DNA of 58,482 nucleotides from Chromatiales bacterium (lineage in GTDB: Bacteria > Pseudomonadota > Gammaproteobacteria > Steroidobacterales > GCA-2729495), in NCBI GenBank assembly GCA_020831895.1, contig JAFIFS010000097.1:1-58482 (forward strand), given 5' to 3'. The notes beneath the pieces were generated by a model that was given only the letters and a program-made list of their open reading frames with translations, searched no databases and was not told where the DNA came from. Both the position numbers and the translations under genes were made by a program. This document shows, piece by piece, positions 1-9,476 of the stretch. How positions within the stretch are numbered: position 1 is the first letter of the stretch; every line of letters starts with the position of its first letter.

Positions 1-38
1 CCGCCCCCCCCCGGACTCGGGCGGCGGCCCCCCGCGCC

Positions 39-72
39 CACAGGGAAGGCGCCTACACAGGGAAGGCGCCTA
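39..72. repeat. Two tandem 17-bp REP-like direct repeats overlapping the pgi stop codon
   Basis: The 17-bp sequence CACAGGGAAGGCGCCTA occurs twice back to back (39-55 and 56-72). On the minus strand it reads as TAGGCGCCTTCCCTGTG, which resembles the outer part of the REP-like elements found elsewhere in this window (TGTAGGAG or TGTGGGAG followed by a GGC/GCC core). The TAG stop codon of pgi (70-72) is formed by the end of the second copy. Bases 1-38 are a run of G/C-only low-complexity sequence with no gene that I can see. Confidence 0.6.
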
Positions 73-1695
73 CAGGCGCAGACGGCGAACTATCGGCGGC
101 GCATCGGCCGGCACCTCGTGATCGGGATCCAGCGCCGCTGCCATCGTGCGCGCGAGCTGCTTGCCGCGCTCCACGCCCCACTGGTCAAAGGGGTTGATAC
201 CCCAGATCACGCTCTGCACGAACACCTTGTGCTCGTAGAGCGCGACCAGCGCGCCGAGGCTGCGCGGGTCCAGGCGCTGCAGCAGCAGGATGCTCGAGGG
301 GTGACCGCCGGGATGGCGCTTGTGCGGCACCAGCGCCGGATCGATGCCGGCATCCATCTCCTCGTCGCTGAAGCCACGGGCGAAGGTCTCGGCCTGGGCC
401 AGCATGTTGGCGAGCCCCGCGCGGTGCTGGTCCGGGAACGGGCTGGAGCTCTCGACGGGCGCGATGAAGTCCAGGCTGAAGCGGCTGGTGCCCTGGTGCA
501 GCAGCTGGAAGAACGAGTGCTGGCTGTTGCTGCCAGCCTCGCCCCAGAGCACCGTGCCCGAGGTCCAGTCCAGCGGCTGGCCGTCGCGCGTCACGCCCTT
601 GCCGTTGCTCTCCATCTCCAGCTGCTGCAGGTAGGCCGGGAAGCGTGCCAACCGGCCGTCATACGGCAGCACCACGTGGCTGGTGGTGCCGAGGTGGTTC
701 TGGTTCCACACGCCGAGCAGGCCGAGCAGCACCGGCAGGTTGTCGGCCAGCGGCGCGCTGCGGAAATGCACGTCCATCTCATTCGCGCCGGCCAGCAGAT
801 CGCCGAACGCCTCCTCGCCCAGGCCGATCGCCAGCGAAAGCCCGATCGGCGACCACATCGAGTAGCGCCCACCGACCCAGTCCCACAGCCGGAACCGCGC
901 CTCGGGCGCGATGCCGAACTCGTCCATCGCCGCGGCATTGACTGAGACCGCTACAAAGTGCCTTGCCACCGCCGTCTCGCCGAGGCACTCCGCCAGCCAG
1001 CGGCGCGCGGCCGCGGCGTTCAGCTGTGTCTCCTGCGTAGTGAAACTCTTGGAGCAGATGATGAACAGCGTGCGCGCCGGGTCCAGCCTCTCCAGCAGCA
1101 GGCCAAGCTCGCCGCCGTCGATGTTGGAGACGAAGTGCAGGTCCATCCCGGGCAGGCGCCAGTTCGCCAGCGCCTGGGACGCCATCACCGGGCCGAGGTC
1201 GGAGCCGCCGATGCCGATGTTGACGATCTGCGTCAGTGGCTGGCCGGTCGCCCCCTCGAGGCGCCCTTCGCGGAGCGAACGCGCGAGCGCGAGCATCTTC
1301 TCGCGCTCGGCGCGCACGGCCTCGCGCACGTCCTCGCCCTCGACCCGCAGCGGCGTGGTCGACGGGTCACGCAGCGCCATGTGCAGTGCGGCCCGGCCTT
1401 CCGTCTGGTTGACGCGGGCACCGGAGAACAGCAGCTCGATCCAGGCGGGCAGCTCGCGCTCGCGCGCGAGTTCGGCCAGCGCGGCCAGTACCTCGGGCGT
1501 CACACGCTGGCGGCTGAAGTCGAGCAGCAGGGGGTCGGCCTCGCGCGAGCAGGTCTCGAAGCGGCCGGGCTGGTCCAGCAGGCTAGTCAGCGGGATTCTG
1601 GACAGGCGGGCAGCATGCTGCTGCAGCGCCGACCAGGAGGGGCAGGTGGGGAGGCGGGCGGAGTTGGCGGCCAGGGTGGTGAGGTCGGGGGTCAT
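70..1695 (-). CDS. pgi: Glucose-6-phosphate isomerase
   Basis: Interconverts glucose 6-phosphate and fructose 6-phosphate in glycolysis and gluconeogenesis, in the cytosol. The 541-aa product is close to the usual length of about 549. It carries the family signatures IGIGGSDLGP, the segment LWDWVGGRYSMWSPIGL, QLLHQGTSRFS with the active-site histidine, and the C-terminal WGINPFDQWGVE, so the gene looks intact. The ATG at 1695 gives a normal N-terminus although no strong ribosome-binding site is visible before it. The stop codon is provided by a REP-like repeat. Two nucleotide-sugar genes lie upstream on the same strand, so the fructose-6-phosphate link to sugar-nucleotide synthesis is plausible but inferred. 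Confidence 0.97.
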   Translation of the reverse strand: MTPDLTTLAANSARLPTCPSWSALQQHAARLSRIPLTSLLDQPGRFETCSREADPLLLDFSRQRVTPEVLAALAELARERELPAWIELLFSGARVNQTEGRAALHMALRDPSTTPLRVEGEDVREAVRAEREKMLALARSLREGRLEGATGQPLTQIVNIGIGGSDLGPVMASQALANWRLPGMDLHFVSNIDGGELGLLLERLDPARTLFIICSKSFTTQETQLNAAAARRWLAECLGETAVARHFVAVSVNAAAMDEFGIAPEARFRLWDWVGGRYSMWSPIGLSLAIGLGEEAFGDLLAGANEMDVHFRSAPLADNLPVLLGLLGVWNQNHLGTTSHVVLPYDGRLARFPAYLQQLEMESNGKGVTRDGQPLDWTSGTVLWGEAGSNSQHSFFQLLHQGTSRFSLDFIAPVESSSPFPDQHRAGLANMLAQAETFARGFSDEEMDAGIDPALVPHKRHPGGHPSSILLLQRLDPRSLGALVALYEHKVFVQSVIWGINPFDQWGVERGKQLARTMAAALDPDHEVPADAPPIVRRLRL

Positions 1696-1719
1696 GGGGG
1701 GTCAGGGACAGATCAGGGG

Positions 1720-1794
1720 GTTCGCGGCTGAAGCCGCTCCCACAGAGGGTTCGCGGCTAAAGCCGCTCCCACAGGCAGAATCCCTCCCACAGGG
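1720..1794. repeat. Two complete REP-like elements plus a fragment
   Basis: Two 25-bp copies (1720-1744 and 1749-1773) share GTTCGCGGCT, then G or A, then AAGCCGCTCCCACA. Each contains the imperfect hairpin core CGGCTGAAGCCG or CGGCTAAAGCCG. A truncated piece, TCCCTCCCACAGGG, follows at 1781-1794. They fill the 112-bp gap between pgi and the epimerase gene. Elements of this type are short extragenic palindromes, usually mobilised by RAYT-type proteins; no such gene is in this window. Such hairpins can stop or protect transcripts, but no U-tract is present here. Confidence 0.8.
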
Positions 1795-1807
1795 GGCGCA
1801 GCGGGCT

Positions 1808-2845
1808 TCATCCGGCGGCCCGGTTGGTGGCGGGCCGGCTCACCTTGTAGTAGTCCAGGTACCAGTCGACGAAGCGGGCGACGCCGTCCTCGACGCGGGT
1901 GGCCGGCCGGTAGTCGACGGCATCGACGAGGTCCTGCACGTCGGCCCAGGTGTCGGGCACGTCACCGGGCTGCAGCGGCAGCAGGTTCTTCTCCGCGGTG
2001 CGCCCGAGGCACTGCTCGAGCACCTCGATGTAGCGCATCAGGTCCACGGGCTGGCTGTTGCCGATGTTGTAGAGCCGGTACGGCGCCTTGCTGCTGCCTG
2101 GATCAGGCTCGGCGGCGTCCCAGCGCTCGTCCGGCGTCGCGATGACGTCCAGCGTGCGCACCACGCCCTCGACAATGTCCTCGACGTAGGTGAAGTCGCG
2201 CTTGTGGTTGCCGTAGTTGAAGACGTCGATCGGCTTGCCGGCCAGGATGTTCTTCGTGAACGAGAACAGCGCCATGTCCGGCCGGCCCCAGGGGCCGTAG
2301 ACAGTGAAGAAGCGCAGGCCTGTCACCGGCAGCCCGTAGAGGCTCGCGTAGGTGTGCGCCATCAGCTCGTTTGACTTCTTCGTCGCCGCATACAGCGACA
2401 GCGGGTGATCGACGTTGTGGTGCACGGAGAACGGCATCGTCGTGTTCGCGCCATAGACCGAGCTGGTCGAGGCATAGACCAGGTGCTGGACATCGTTGTG
2501 GCGGCAGCCCTCGAGCACGTGCAGCGTGCCGGTCACGTTGCTGTCGATGTAGCTGTGCGGATGCGTGATCGAGTAGCGCACGCCGGCCTGGGCGGCCAGG
2601 TGCACGACGCGCTCGAAGCGCTCCTCGGCAAACAGGCGCTCCATGCCCTCGCGGTCGGCGAGGTCGAGCTTGACGAAGCTAAAGCCCGGCAGCTCGGACA
2701 GGCGCGCGAGGCGGGCCTTCTTCAGGTTGACGTCGTAGTAATCGCTCAGGTTGTCGAGGCCGACGATCTCGTCGCCGCGTGCAAGCAGGCGCTGCGCGGT
2801 GAACGAACCGATGAAGCCGGCGGCGCCGGTGACGAGTATTTTCAT
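1808..2845 (-). CDS. NAD-dependent epimerase, UDP-glucuronate 4-epimerase type
   Basis: A 345-aa short-chain (extended SDR) epimerase. It has the N-terminal NAD-binding motif TGAAGFIG, the SSVYG segment, the catalytic YAATKK (YxxxK) and the [15 protein letters not shown] segment that is characteristic of UDP-glucuronate/UDP-galacturonate 4-epimerases (CapI/LspL/WbnF group). Such enzymes make UDP-galacturonate for capsule or lipopolysaccharide. It lies 32 bp downstream of a UDP-HexNAc/UDP-sugar dehydrogenase gene on the same strand, so the two probably make an acidic sugar nucleotide together. The exact substrate is inferred from family resemblance only; no glycosyltransferase genes are visible nearby. 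Confidence 0.88.
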   Translation of the reverse strand: MKILVTGAAGFIGSFTAQRLLARGDEIVGLDNLSDYYDVNLKKARLARLSELPGFSFVKLDLADREGMERLFAEERFERVVHLAAQAGVRYSITHPHSYIDSNVTGTLHVLEGCRHNDVQHLVYASTSSVYGANTTMPFSVHHNVDHPLSLYAATKKSNELMAHTYASLYGLPVTGLRFFTVYGPWGRPDMALFSFTKNILAGKPIDVFNYGNHKRDFTYVEDIVEGVVRTLDVIATPDERWDAAEPDPGSSKAPYRLYNIGNSQPVDLMRYIEVLEQCLGRTAEKNLLPLQPGDVPDTWADVQDLVDAVDYRPATRVEDGVARFVDWYLDYYKVSRPATNRAAG

Positions 2846-2877
2846 GCTGGGCCTTCCTGCCGGCCGTGGCCGGGTGG

Positions 2878-4164
2878 TTAGAGTCGTGCGTCGGCCTCCC
2901 CGGCCGCGAGCACGCCCTTGATATCGTAGACGATATGCGGCGTCTTGCCGAACCGGCGTACCCCGCCGGGCAGATTGGCGAACTGGCGGTGCGCAACCGC
3001 CAGCACGATGCCATCATAGCGCCCGGCCGGTGGTTCATCCGACATGACCTCGAGGCCATACTCGTGGCGCACGATCTCGGGGTCGGCCCAGGGGTCGTAG
3101 ACCTCGACCGTGGCGCCGTAGCTCCTGAGTTCGTCGATCACGTCGACAACGCGCGTGTTGCGCACGTCCGGGCAGTTCTCCTTGAACGTGACGCCCATGA
3201 CCAGGATGCGCGAGCCCGGCATCACCGTGCCCTGGCGCACCATCAGGCGCAGCACCTGGGAGGCGACATAGATGCCCATGTTGTCGTTGATGCGGCGTCC
3301 GGCCAGGATCATCTCCGGGTTGTAACCGATCTCCTGTGACTTGTGCGTCAGGTAGTACGGGTCGACACCGATGCAGTGGCCACCGACGAGACCGGGACGG
3401 AACGGCAGGAAGTTCCACTTCGTGCCGGCGGCCTCGAGCACATCCAGCGTATCCAGGCCCATCCGGTTGAAGATCATCGCCAGCTCGTTGACCAGCGCGA
3501 TGTTGACGTCGCGCTGGGTGTTCTCGATCACCTTCGCCGCCTCGGCGACGCGGATGCTGGCCGCGCGGTAGGTGCCGGCGGTGATGATCGAGGCATAGAG
3601 ACGGTCGATAAACTCTGCCACCTCGGGCGTCGAGCCGGCAGTGATCTTGCGGATCGTCGTCAGCCGGTGTTCCTTGTCGCCCGGGTTGATGCGCTCCGGG
3701 CTGTAGCCGAGGAAGAAACCCTGGTTCACGCAAAGGCCAGAGACCTGCTCGATCACCGGCGCGCAGTCGTCCTCGGTCGCGCCAGGGTACACCGTGGATT
3801 CATAGACCACGACCGCACCCGGCCCGATGACCTGGCCCACGGCGCGGCTGGCGCTGATCAGCGCGCCGAGGTCGGGACGCTTGGCGCTGTCGATCGGCGT
3901 GGGCACGGTGACGATGTAGACGTCGCAGCCACGCAACGCTTCGAGGTCCGTCGTGTACTGAAGCCGGGTGGCAGCCGCAAGCTCGTCGGGCTCGACCTCG
4001 AGCGTCTGGTCCCGGCCAGCCTTGAGCGCCTCGATACGCCGCATGTCGATGTCGAAACCGACCGTCTCGTAGTGGCGGCCGAACTCGACCGCCAGCGGCA
4101 GGCCGACATAGCCCAGGCCGATCACGGCGACGCGGGTGTCTTCCAGCTTCTTCTGCATGCGCAT
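2878..4164 (-). CDS. Nucleotide-sugar dehydrogenase (TviB/WbpO-like, UDP-HexNAc type)
   Basis: A UDP-sugar 6-dehydrogenase that oxidises C6 of a UDP-hexose or UDP-N-acetylhexosamine to the uronic acid in two NAD-dependent steps. The Rossmann motif [13 protein letters not shown] is at the N-terminus, the middle contains [12 protein letters not shown] and [11 protein letters not shown], and the catalytic cysteine lies in [13 protein letters not shown]. The C-terminal UDP-binding domain includes [16 protein letters not shown]. The wording of these motifs matches the Vi-antigen TviB and WbpO group better than plain UDP-glucose dehydrogenase. I place the start at the ATG at 4164 (the ATG at 4158 is also possible); a longer reading to 4206 adds a non-homologous tail. 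Likely cotranscribed with the epimerase. Confidence 0.87.
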   Translation of the reverse strand: MRMQKKLEDTRVAVIGLGYVGLPLAVEFGRHYETVGFDIDMRRIEALKAGRDQTLEVEPDELAAATRLQYTTDLEALRGCDVYIVTVPTPIDSAKRPDLGALISASRAVGQVIGPGAVVVYESTVYPGATEDDCAPVIEQVSGLCVNQGFFLGYSPERINPGDKEHRLTTIRKITAGSTPEVAEFIDRLYASIITAGTYRAASIRVAEAAKVIENTQRDVNIALVNELAMIFNRMGLDTLDVLEAAGTKWNFLPFRPGLVGGHCIGVDPYYLTHKSQEIGYNPEMILAGRRINDNMGIYVASQVLRLMVRQGTVMPGSRILVMGVTFKENCPDVRNTRVVDVIDELRSYGATVEVYDPWADPEIVRHEYGLEVMSDEPPAGRYDGIVLAVAHRQFANLPGGVRRFGKTPHIVYDIKGVLAAGEADARL

Positions 4165-4269
4165 GTCCGTTGTTGTGGCTTGAGAGCCCAGGGCGGGCCG
4201 CGCCATTCTGGCGGATTGGCGGCAGGGTGCACCATCACCCAGGTCACACTGGGACCGACGGTGCCCGCC

Positions 4270-5001
4270 TCAGGTGCCGGAAGAGCTCCCGGCCGTGCGC
4301 CAGAGCACGCCGGCCTCGGGCGCATGGCCAGCCATCATCTCGAGGTAGCGCTCGTGCGCGGCCCGGTCCTCGGCTGAGGGGGGCCGGGTCACCAGCCGCA
4401 ACGTGCTGCGGTCCAGCATGACCGGCGCCGGCGCGGCGTCCTCCTGCGTCCCGGCAGCCGCATCATCCAGCGACAGCGCCGTCTGGCCGCCGGTCATCGC
4501 CAGATAGACGTCGGCCAGCAACTGGGCGTCGAGCAGCGCCCCGTGAAGGTCGCGGCCCGAGTTGTCCACGCCGTAGCGCCGGCACAGCGCATCGAGGCTG
4601 TTGCGCTGGCCGGGGTGCAGGCGCCGGGCCAGCGGCAGCGTATCGGTCACCCGGCAGAGCTGGTCCGGGTCCGGCTGGCCCTCGCCCAGGCGGGCGAACT
4701 CGGCGCGGATGAAGCCCATGTCGAACTCGGCATTGTGGATGATCAGCTCGGCGTCGCTGATGAACTCGGCGAACTCGGCGGCGATGTCGGTGAAGCGCGG
4801 CTTGTCGCGCAGCATTTCGGCCGTGATGCCGTGCACCTCGACGGCGCCGGCGTCGATGGCCCGGTCTGGCTGCAGGTAGTGGTGGAAGGTGCGCCCGGTC
4901 GGACGGCGGTTCAGCAGCTCGATGCAGCCGATCTCAATCACGCGGTGGCCCTGCTCCACCTCCAGGCCCGTGGTCTCCGTATCCAGCACGATCTGGCGCA
5001 T
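4270..5001 (-). CDS. dnaQ: DNA polymerase III epsilon subunit (3'-5' proofreading exonuclease)
   Basis: The proofreading exonuclease of the replicative polymerase, partner of the alpha and theta subunits. The ExoI motif LDTETTG is at the N-terminus (acidic residues D7 and E9), ExoII is in IIHNAEFDMGF, and ExoIII is in LHGALLDAQLLADVY, so the DEDDh catalytic set is complete. The C-terminal part after about residue 185 is less conserved, as expected for the region that contacts the alpha subunit. I chose the ATG at 5001 because an AGGAGG lies 6 bases upstream; an ATG at 5007 overlaps the rnhA stop (ATGA) and would add two residues. It follows rnhA as in many gammaproteobacteria, though there the two are often divergent. 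Confidence 0.95.
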   Translation of the reverse strand: MRQIVLDTETTGLEVEQGHRVIEIGCIELLNRRPTGRTFHHYLQPDRAIDAGAVEVHGITAEMLRDKPRFTDIAAEFAEFISDAELIIHNAEFDMGFIRAEFARLGEGQPDPDQLCRVTDTLPLARRLHPGQRNSLDALCRRYGVDNSGRDLHGALLDAQLLADVYLAMTGGQTALSLDDAAAGTQEDAAPAPVMLDRSTLRLVTRPPSAEDRAAHERYLEMMAGHAPEAGVLWRTAGSSSGT

Positions 5002-5003
5002 GT

Positions 5004-5447
5004 TCATCCTCCTGCCAGGTGTTCGTCGAGGCCGCGGTTGGCCAGCGCGTCGGCGCGCTCGTTCTCCGGGTGGCCGTCGTGGCCGCGCACCCAGTGCCAG
5101 CTGACCTGGTGGCGCGTCGCGGCCTCGTCGAGCAGGCGCCACAGGTCCTCGTTCTTGACCGGCTTGCGGGCCGCGGTCTTCCAGCCGCGGGATTTCCACT
5201 GGGCCAGCCACTCGGTGATCCCGCGCCGCAGGTACTCCGAATCGGTGTAGAGCTCGACTTCGCAGGACCGGTTCAGCGCGTTGAGCGCCTCGATCGCGGC
5301 CTTCAGCTCCATGCGGTTGTTCGTCGTCTGCGACTCGCCGCCGCAGAGCTCTCGCTCGTGCCGGCCTGCGCGCAGCAGCACGCCCCAGCCGCCCGGCCCG
5401 GGATTGCCGCGGCAGGCCCCGTCGGTATAGGCCTCGACCTTGCTCAT
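5004..5447 (-). CDS. rnhA: Ribonuclease HI
   Basis: Degrades the RNA strand of RNA:DNA hybrids such as R-loops and Okazaki primers. The 147-aa product starts at [17 protein letters not shown] and contains all four catalytic acids: the aspartate in [11 protein letters not shown], the glutamate in NNRMELKAA, the aspartate in ELYTDSEYL and the late aspartate in [10 protein letters not shown], together with the catalytic-loop histidine in RGHDGHPEN. Its start overlaps the stop of the upstream methyltransferase by ATGA, and its stop overlaps a potential start of dnaQ, so the three genes form a tight, translationally coupled block. Longer in-frame readings upstream lie inside the methyltransferase gene and are not real. 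Confidence 0.96.
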   Translation of the reverse strand: MSKVEAYTDGACRGNPGPGGWGVLLRAGRHERELCGGESQTTNNRMELKAAIEALNALNRSCEVELYTDSEYLRRGITEWLAQWKSRGWKTAARKPVKNEDLWRLLDEAATRHQVSWHWVRGHDGHPENERADALANRGLDEHLAGG

Positions 5448-6259
5448 GCGGCGTTGCGCGTCGTCGGGTTGACCAGCCCGCCCACCAGCTTGCGCCGGCG
5501 CTTGAAGCTGAGCCGGATCGGGGTCATCCGGATCGTTTCCTTGTGCGCAACGAGGAGATAGCAGGCAGCGAACACGCTCTGGTGGCGCAGGCGGCGCGCA
5601 AACCTGCGGCCCAGCGTGCGCAGCCGTCCCACCGGCGGACGGGATTCCGGGGCCACCGTGCCCGGTTCCGGTCCGGTCGCGGCCGCGCTGCCATCCGTGG
5701 CTGTGCCGGAGGGCGATGCGCGCCGGGACAGCGGCGCGGCGAAATGACAGAAGCTGGCCTCCTGCGGCGCGAAGCTCAGCAGCTTCAGCCAGTCGCGCAG
5801 GCGGTGCTCGGTGATCAGGTGGTCCACCAGGCCCGGCGGAAAGCGGCCGCGGCTCAGCAGCCGACGCAGGCCCCAAAGGCCCAGCGGGTTGAAGCCAAGC
5901 ACCAGCACCTGGCCGTCAGGCCTGAGTATGCGGTCGACCTCACGCAGCAGGCGGTGCGGGTTGTCGGTGCGCTCGAGCACATGGGGCAGCAGCACGGCAT
6001 CGACCGAGTCGCTGGCAATCGCGAGGCTCTCGAGATCGGTGACGAGGTCTACGCCCGGCGCGGCGTGGCGGGCCACGACGGCGGCACGGCGCGTACGCGC
6101 ATGGCGCGTGAACAGGCCCGGCGGCCCCCAGCTGCCGATCTGCACCAGCTGGTCGCCGAACACGCTGTCCAGCGCGGCGGCCAGCTGCTGCGACTCGGCG
6201 TGCAGCAGGCGCCGCCCGGCGCCGGTCGTCAGCCACTCTCTCGTGCCGTCACCACCCAT
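5444..6259 (-). CDS. Class I SAM-dependent methyltransferase, YafS-like
   Basis: A 271-aa protein with a methyltransferase type-11 fold. After an N-terminal part containing LVQIGSWG it has [18 protein letters not shown], the [16 protein letters not shown] segment and [20 protein letters not shown], which are the usual motifs of this fold. The location directly before rnhA matches the poorly characterised gene yafS of E. coli, which sits between gloB and rnhA. Its substrate is unknown to me. Residues from about 185 to 225 are low-complexity and rich in G, A, P and T. It is the first gene of the block with rnhA and dnaQ and is divergent from fabI, with an 82-bp gap. Confidence 0.85.
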   Translation of the reverse strand: MGGDGTREWLTTGAGRRLLHAESQQLAAALDSVFGDQLVQIGSWGPPGLFTRHARTRRAAVVARHAAPGVDLVTDLESLAIASDSVDAVLLPHVLERTDNPHRLLREVDRILRPDGQVLVLGFNPLGLWGLRRLLSRGRFPPGLVDHLITEHRLRDWLKLLSFAPQEASFCHFAAPLSRRASPSGTATDGSAAATGPEPGTVAPESRPPVGRLRTLGRRFARRLRHQSVFAACYLLVAHKETIRMTPIRLSFKRRRKLVGGLVNPTTRNAA

Positions 6260-6341
6260 TGCGCACCATGATAGCCCAGCGATGCGCGCGCTGTGCGCTT
6301 AGAATAGGGTGCAAGCAGGCCACATCAGGACACGCGAGCAC

Positions 6342-7121
6342 ATGGGATTTCTCAACGGAAAGCGCGCACTGGTCACCGGCGTCGCCAGCAACCGGTCGAT
6401 TGCCGCCGGCATCGCCCGCGCGATGGCGCGTGAAGGCGCCGAGGTTGCCCTGACCTTCCAGAACGACAAGCTGCAGGGGCGCGTAGAGGAGCTGGCGAAG
6501 GAGATCGGCAGCTCGATCTGTCTGCCCCTGGATGTGGCCAGCGACGAGGCGATCGTCGGCATGTACGAGGCGCTGGGGCGCGAGTGGCCAACGGTCGATG
6601 TCGTCGTGCACTCGATCGCCTACGCGCCGCGCGAGGCGCTGAGCGGCAGCTACCTGGAGTCGGTCACGCGCGACGGGTTCACGCTCGCGCACGACATCAG
6701 CAGCTACAGCTTCGCGGCGCTGGCCAAGTACGGCCGTGAACAGTTCTCCGAGCGGGCCGCGCTGCTGACGCTGACCTACCTCGGCGCGATCCGCGCTATC
6801 CCGAACTACAACGTGATGGGCCCGGCCAAGGCGAGCCTGGAGGCCAACATCCGCTTCATGGCCGCCGATCTCGGGCCCAGCGGCACGCGCGTCAACGGCA
6901 TCTCGGCCGGCCCGATCAAGACGCTGGCCGCCGCCGGCATCGGCGGGATCCGCCAGATGCTCCAGCACGTGGCTGCAACGTCACCAATGCGCCGGAACGT
7001 GACGATCGAGGACGTGGGCAACGCCGCAGCCTTCCTGTGCTCCGACCTGGCCGCCGGCATCACCGGCGAGGTGATCTACGTCGACGGCGGCTACAGCAAC
7101 GTGGGGATGTCGCTCACCTGA
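6342..7121 (+). CDS. fabI: Enoyl-[acyl-carrier-protein] reductase (NADH), FabI type
   Basis: Catalyses the last reduction of each fatty-acid elongation cycle and is the target of triclosan-type inhibitors. The 259-aa product starts [19 protein letters not shown] and carries the FabI-specific active-site pair: the tyrosine in [10 protein letters not shown] followed six residues later by the lysine (YxxMGPAK). The C-terminal [15 protein letters not shown] is also typical. An in-frame ATG at 6309 would add eleven residues without homology. A possible -10 box (TAGAAT) lies near 6301, but I do not see a matching -35. It is convergent with ppiD, its frequent neighbour in gammaproteobacteria. Confidence 0.96.
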   Translation: MGFLNGKRALVTGVASNRSIAAGIARAMAREGAEVALTFQNDKLQGRVEELAKEIGSSICLPLDVASDEAIVGMYEALGREWPTVDVVVHSIAYAPREALSGSYLESVTRDGFTLAHDISSYSFAALAKYGREQFSERAALLTLTYLGAIRAIPNYNVMGPAKASLEANIRFMAADLGPSGTRVNGISAGPIKTLAAAGIGGIRQMLQHVAATSPMRRNVTIEDVGNAAAFLCSDLAAGITGEVIYVDGGYSNVGMSLT

Positions 7122-7129
7122 GGCAGGAC

Positions 7130-7213
7130 ATTCATCCCCGAACCCACCCTTTGGGAGGGGATTCATCCCCGAATGAAGGTGGCTTCTGGTTCGCGGCTGA
7201 AGGCGCTCCTACA
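7130..7213. repeat. Short direct repeats and one REP-like element between fabI and ppiD
   Basis: The 13-bp sequence ATTCATCCCCGAA occurs at 7130-7142 and again at 7161-7173. It is followed at 7189-7213 by a diverged REP-like copy (core CGGCTGAAGGCG, then CTCCTACA). On the minus strand that element reads CTGTAGGAGCGCCTTCAGCC, and its TAG is the stop codon of ppiD (7209-7211). The element lies between the two convergent genes fabI and ppiD. It has no T-tract to make it a standard intrinsic terminator. Confidence 0.7.
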
Positions 7214-9125
7214 GGGTGTCCGGCTGGTCGAACAGGCCCTGGCGCACCGAAACGCGCGCATCGCGGCGCAGCTGGGTCACCAGCGCCTGGATGTCCTGGT
7301 TGCCGGAAATACTGGTAAGCAGCGCCTTGCGCTGGTCGCGCTCGTCGCGCGGCAGGTCCTCGGCGCGCCCGGCAATGACGGCGTCCAGCCGGAACACGGC
7401 GTAGCTGCCATCCGAGAGCGGAACGCCGCGGAACACCGGATCCTCCGGTGAAGCCGGGCGCGGCGCCCTGAACATCGCGGCCACGAGCTCGGGCGGCGCG
7501 GTGCGGGTCTGGCGCCCGATGCGCAGGTTGCCGCTGAACTCGCCGCCCAGGTCCTCGACCAGCAGCTCGAAGAACTCTCCTTCGGCGGCCCGCTCGAGCA
7601 TGCGCTCGCCGCGGTTGCGCGCACTCTGCGCCGCCTGGGCCAGGCGCAGTTCCTCGACGATATCGCCGCGGACCTCCGCCAGCGGGCGCACGACGGACGG
7701 ACGGTGCTCCAGCACCCGGGCAACCACCGCACGGCCGTCCTCGATCTCGACCAGCGCCGTGTTCTCGCCATCCTCCAGCACCACCGGGCTGAACACCTGC
7801 GCGACCAGCGTCGCGCTGAACCCGAGCGGCTGGCCGCCGCTGCGCGTGAACCGCGTGATCTCGCGCAGCTCCAGGCCCGTCTGCTCGGCCGCAGGCTCCA
7901 GCGTGCCCGGGTTCTCCAGCGCCAGGTCGTCGATGGCGTCAGCCAGCCGGAAGTAGGTGTCCTCGGCCAGGCGCAGCTGCAGCTCCTCGAGCAGCTCGTC
8001 CCGCGCCTCGGCGAAGCTCAGGCCGGCCTCGCCGCGGGTCTCCTCGAGCCGGATGATGTGCCAGCCGAACTCAGTCTGGACCGGGTCCGAGGTCTGGCCG
8101 TCCTCCAGCGCGAACAGCGTGTCCTCGAACGCACCGACGAAGACGCCCCGGGCAGCGAAACCCAGGTCGCCACCGACGGCGGCCGAGCCGGGGTCGTCGG
8201 ACAGCTCGCGCGCCAGCGCCGCGAAGTCCTCGCCGGCAGCCAGGCGTGCGGCCGCCTCCTCCGCCCGCGCGCGCGCGGTGGCCGCGTCGGTGCGGCTGTC
8301 GATCGCGAACAGGATGTGGCGCGCCCGGCGCTCCTCGGCGCTCATGAAGCGGCTGCGCTGCTGCTCATAAGCCGCGCGCAGGTCTTCCTCGTCGACCTCG
8401 ATACTGGCGGCGAGCTCGGCCAGGCTGACCTCGATGTACTGCAGGCGCACCGACTCCTGCGTGCGGAAGCGGTCCGGATTGGCCTGGTAGAACGCCTCGA
8501 CAGCGGCCTCGTCGACCTGCACGCCGGCCAGCAGGGCCGCAGGATCGATCAGCGCCCAGGCGACGTCACGCTGCTCGGCCTCCAGCTCGAGGAAGCGGCG
8601 GAACTCCGCCGGAGTGTAGAAGCTGCTCTCGAGCAGCCCGAGCTGCAGCTGCTGGACCGTCATCACGTCCCGCTGCTCGGCCTCGAACCGCTGGGGCGAG
8701 AGGCCTTGGCTCGCGAGCAGCGCGATGTAGGTCTCGGGAGAGAACTGGCCACCGACCTGCAGCGCGGGCTGGCGGCGGATCTCCTCGGCCACGCGCAGGT
8801 CACTCACGCCAAAACCCGCGTCGCGCACGAACTGGCGAATGATCCTGTTGATGATCAGGCCCTCCAGCACCTCGCGCTGCAGCTGCTGCAGGAAGAAGTC
8901 CGGCAGCTCGATGCCGCCGAACTGCTGCTGCTGGGCAAACAGCTCGTTCTGGAAGGCCTCGCGGAACTCATTGACCGTGATGTCCTCGCCATTCACGCGG
9001 GCGGCGTAGTCGCTGCCCATGATCGTCGGGCTGCCCGTGAACGTGAGCGCCAGCGAGAGACCGATGATGCCGACGACCGCGAGCGCGATCCAGCCGGTCA
9101 GCTTTTCACGAATCGTCTGCAGCAT
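7209..9125 (-). CDS. ppiD: Periplasmic folding chaperone PpiD (SurA N-domain plus parvulin domain)
   Basis: An inner-membrane-anchored chaperone that helps newly exported outer-membrane and periplasmic proteins fold near the Sec translocon. The 638-aa product has a single N-terminal membrane segment (about residues 13-34, WIALAVVGIIGLSLALTF), then a long SurA-like region. A parvulin domain follows at about residues 260-355, with RARHILFAI, LAAGEDFAALARELSDDP and FGWHIIRLEE. The C-terminal half is less conserved, as is usual. The length agrees with E. coli PpiD (623). Its final codon and TAG stop fall in a REP-like element. It lies downstream of lon and hupB, the usual order. Confidence 0.93.
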   Translation of the reverse strand: MLQTIREKLTGWIALAVVGIIGLSLALTFTGSPTIMGSDYAARVNGEDITVNEFREAFQNELFAQQQQFGGIELPDFFLQQLQREVLEGLIINRIIRQFVRDAGFGVSDLRVAEEIRRQPALQVGGQFSPETYIALLASQGLSPQRFEAEQRDVMTVQQLQLGLLESSFYTPAEFRRFLELEAEQRDVAWALIDPAALLAGVQVDEAAVEAFYQANPDRFRTQESVRLQYIEVSLAELAASIEVDEEDLRAAYEQQRSRFMSAEERRARHILFAIDSRTDAATARARAEEAAARLAAGEDFAALARELSDDPGSAAVGGDLGFAARGVFVGAFEDTLFALEDGQTSDPVQTEFGWHIIRLEETRGEAGLSFAEARDELLEELQLRLAEDTYFRLADAIDDLALENPGTLEPAAEQTGLELREITRFTRSGGQPLGFSATLVAQVFSPVVLEDGENTALVEIEDGRAVVARVLEHRPSVVRPLAEVRGDIVEELRLAQAAQSARNRGERMLERAAEGEFFELLVEDLGGEFSGNLRIGRQTRTAPPELVAAMFRAPRPASPEDPVFRGVPLSDGSYAVFRLDAVIAGRAEDLPRDERDQRKALLTSISGNQDIQALVTQLRRDARVSVRQGLFDQPDTL

Positions 9126-9184
9126 GGGAGCTCCTGGATGGCGCTGCTGTTCGGGGAGGCCGCATTGTATACGCCACCGGAACG

Positions 9185-9206
9185 AAAAAGGCGCCGCTGG
9201 GGCGCC
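9185..9206 (-). terminator. Intrinsic terminator of the Val/Asp tRNA transcript
   Basis: Read on the minus strand this is a GGCGCC stem (9206-9201), a 5-nt loop (9200-9196), a matching GGCGCC stem (9195-9190) and a run of five T (9189-9185). It lies 17 bp after the 3' end of tRNA-Asp and before ppiD. It is the clearest rho-independent terminator in the window. Confidence 0.8.
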
Positions 9207-9222
9207 TCTTCCGGGTCATAAA

Positions 9223-9299
9223 TGGCGGAGTGGACGGGACTCGAACCCGCGACCCCCGGCGTGACAGGCCGGTATTCTAACCAGCTGAACTACCACTCC
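9223..9299 (-). tRNA. tRNA-Asp (anticodon GTC)
   Basis: A 77-nt gene on the minus strand. The acceptor stem GGAGTGG (9299-9293) pairs with CCACTCC (9233-9227), followed by discriminator G and an encoded CCA (9225-9223). The anticodon arm reads CCGGCCTGTCACGCCGG with anticodon GTC, and the T arm reads CGCGGGTTCGAGTCCCG. The sequence is close to that of E. coli tRNA-Asp. It lies 10 bp after tRNA-Val. Confidence 0.97.
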
Positions 9300-9309
9300 G
9301 CACTGAAAC

Positions 9310-9385
9310 TGGTGGGTGCTGAGGGGATCGAACCCCCGACCTTCGCCTTGTAAGGGCGACGCTCTTCCAGCTGAGCTAAGCACCC
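9310..9385 (-). tRNA. tRNA-Val (anticodon TAC)
   Basis: A 76-nt gene on the minus strand. The acceptor GGGTGCT (5' end at 9385) pairs with AGCACCC, followed by discriminator A and an encoded CCA. The anticodon loop CTTACAA gives anticodon TAC, and the T arm is GGGGGTTCGATCCCCT. It is the first of a two-gene tRNA unit. I see no convincing separate promoter in the 91 bp between it and hupB, so it may be read through from hupB. Confidence 0.97.
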
Positions 9386-9476
9386 GCAGCTCGCTGCCGC
9401 TTTCTGGTGCCTCGCTCCGGTGGGGGTCTGACCCAGCGCCGGCCTGGCTGCCTTGCAGCGCCCCGGCAGCGGCGCG

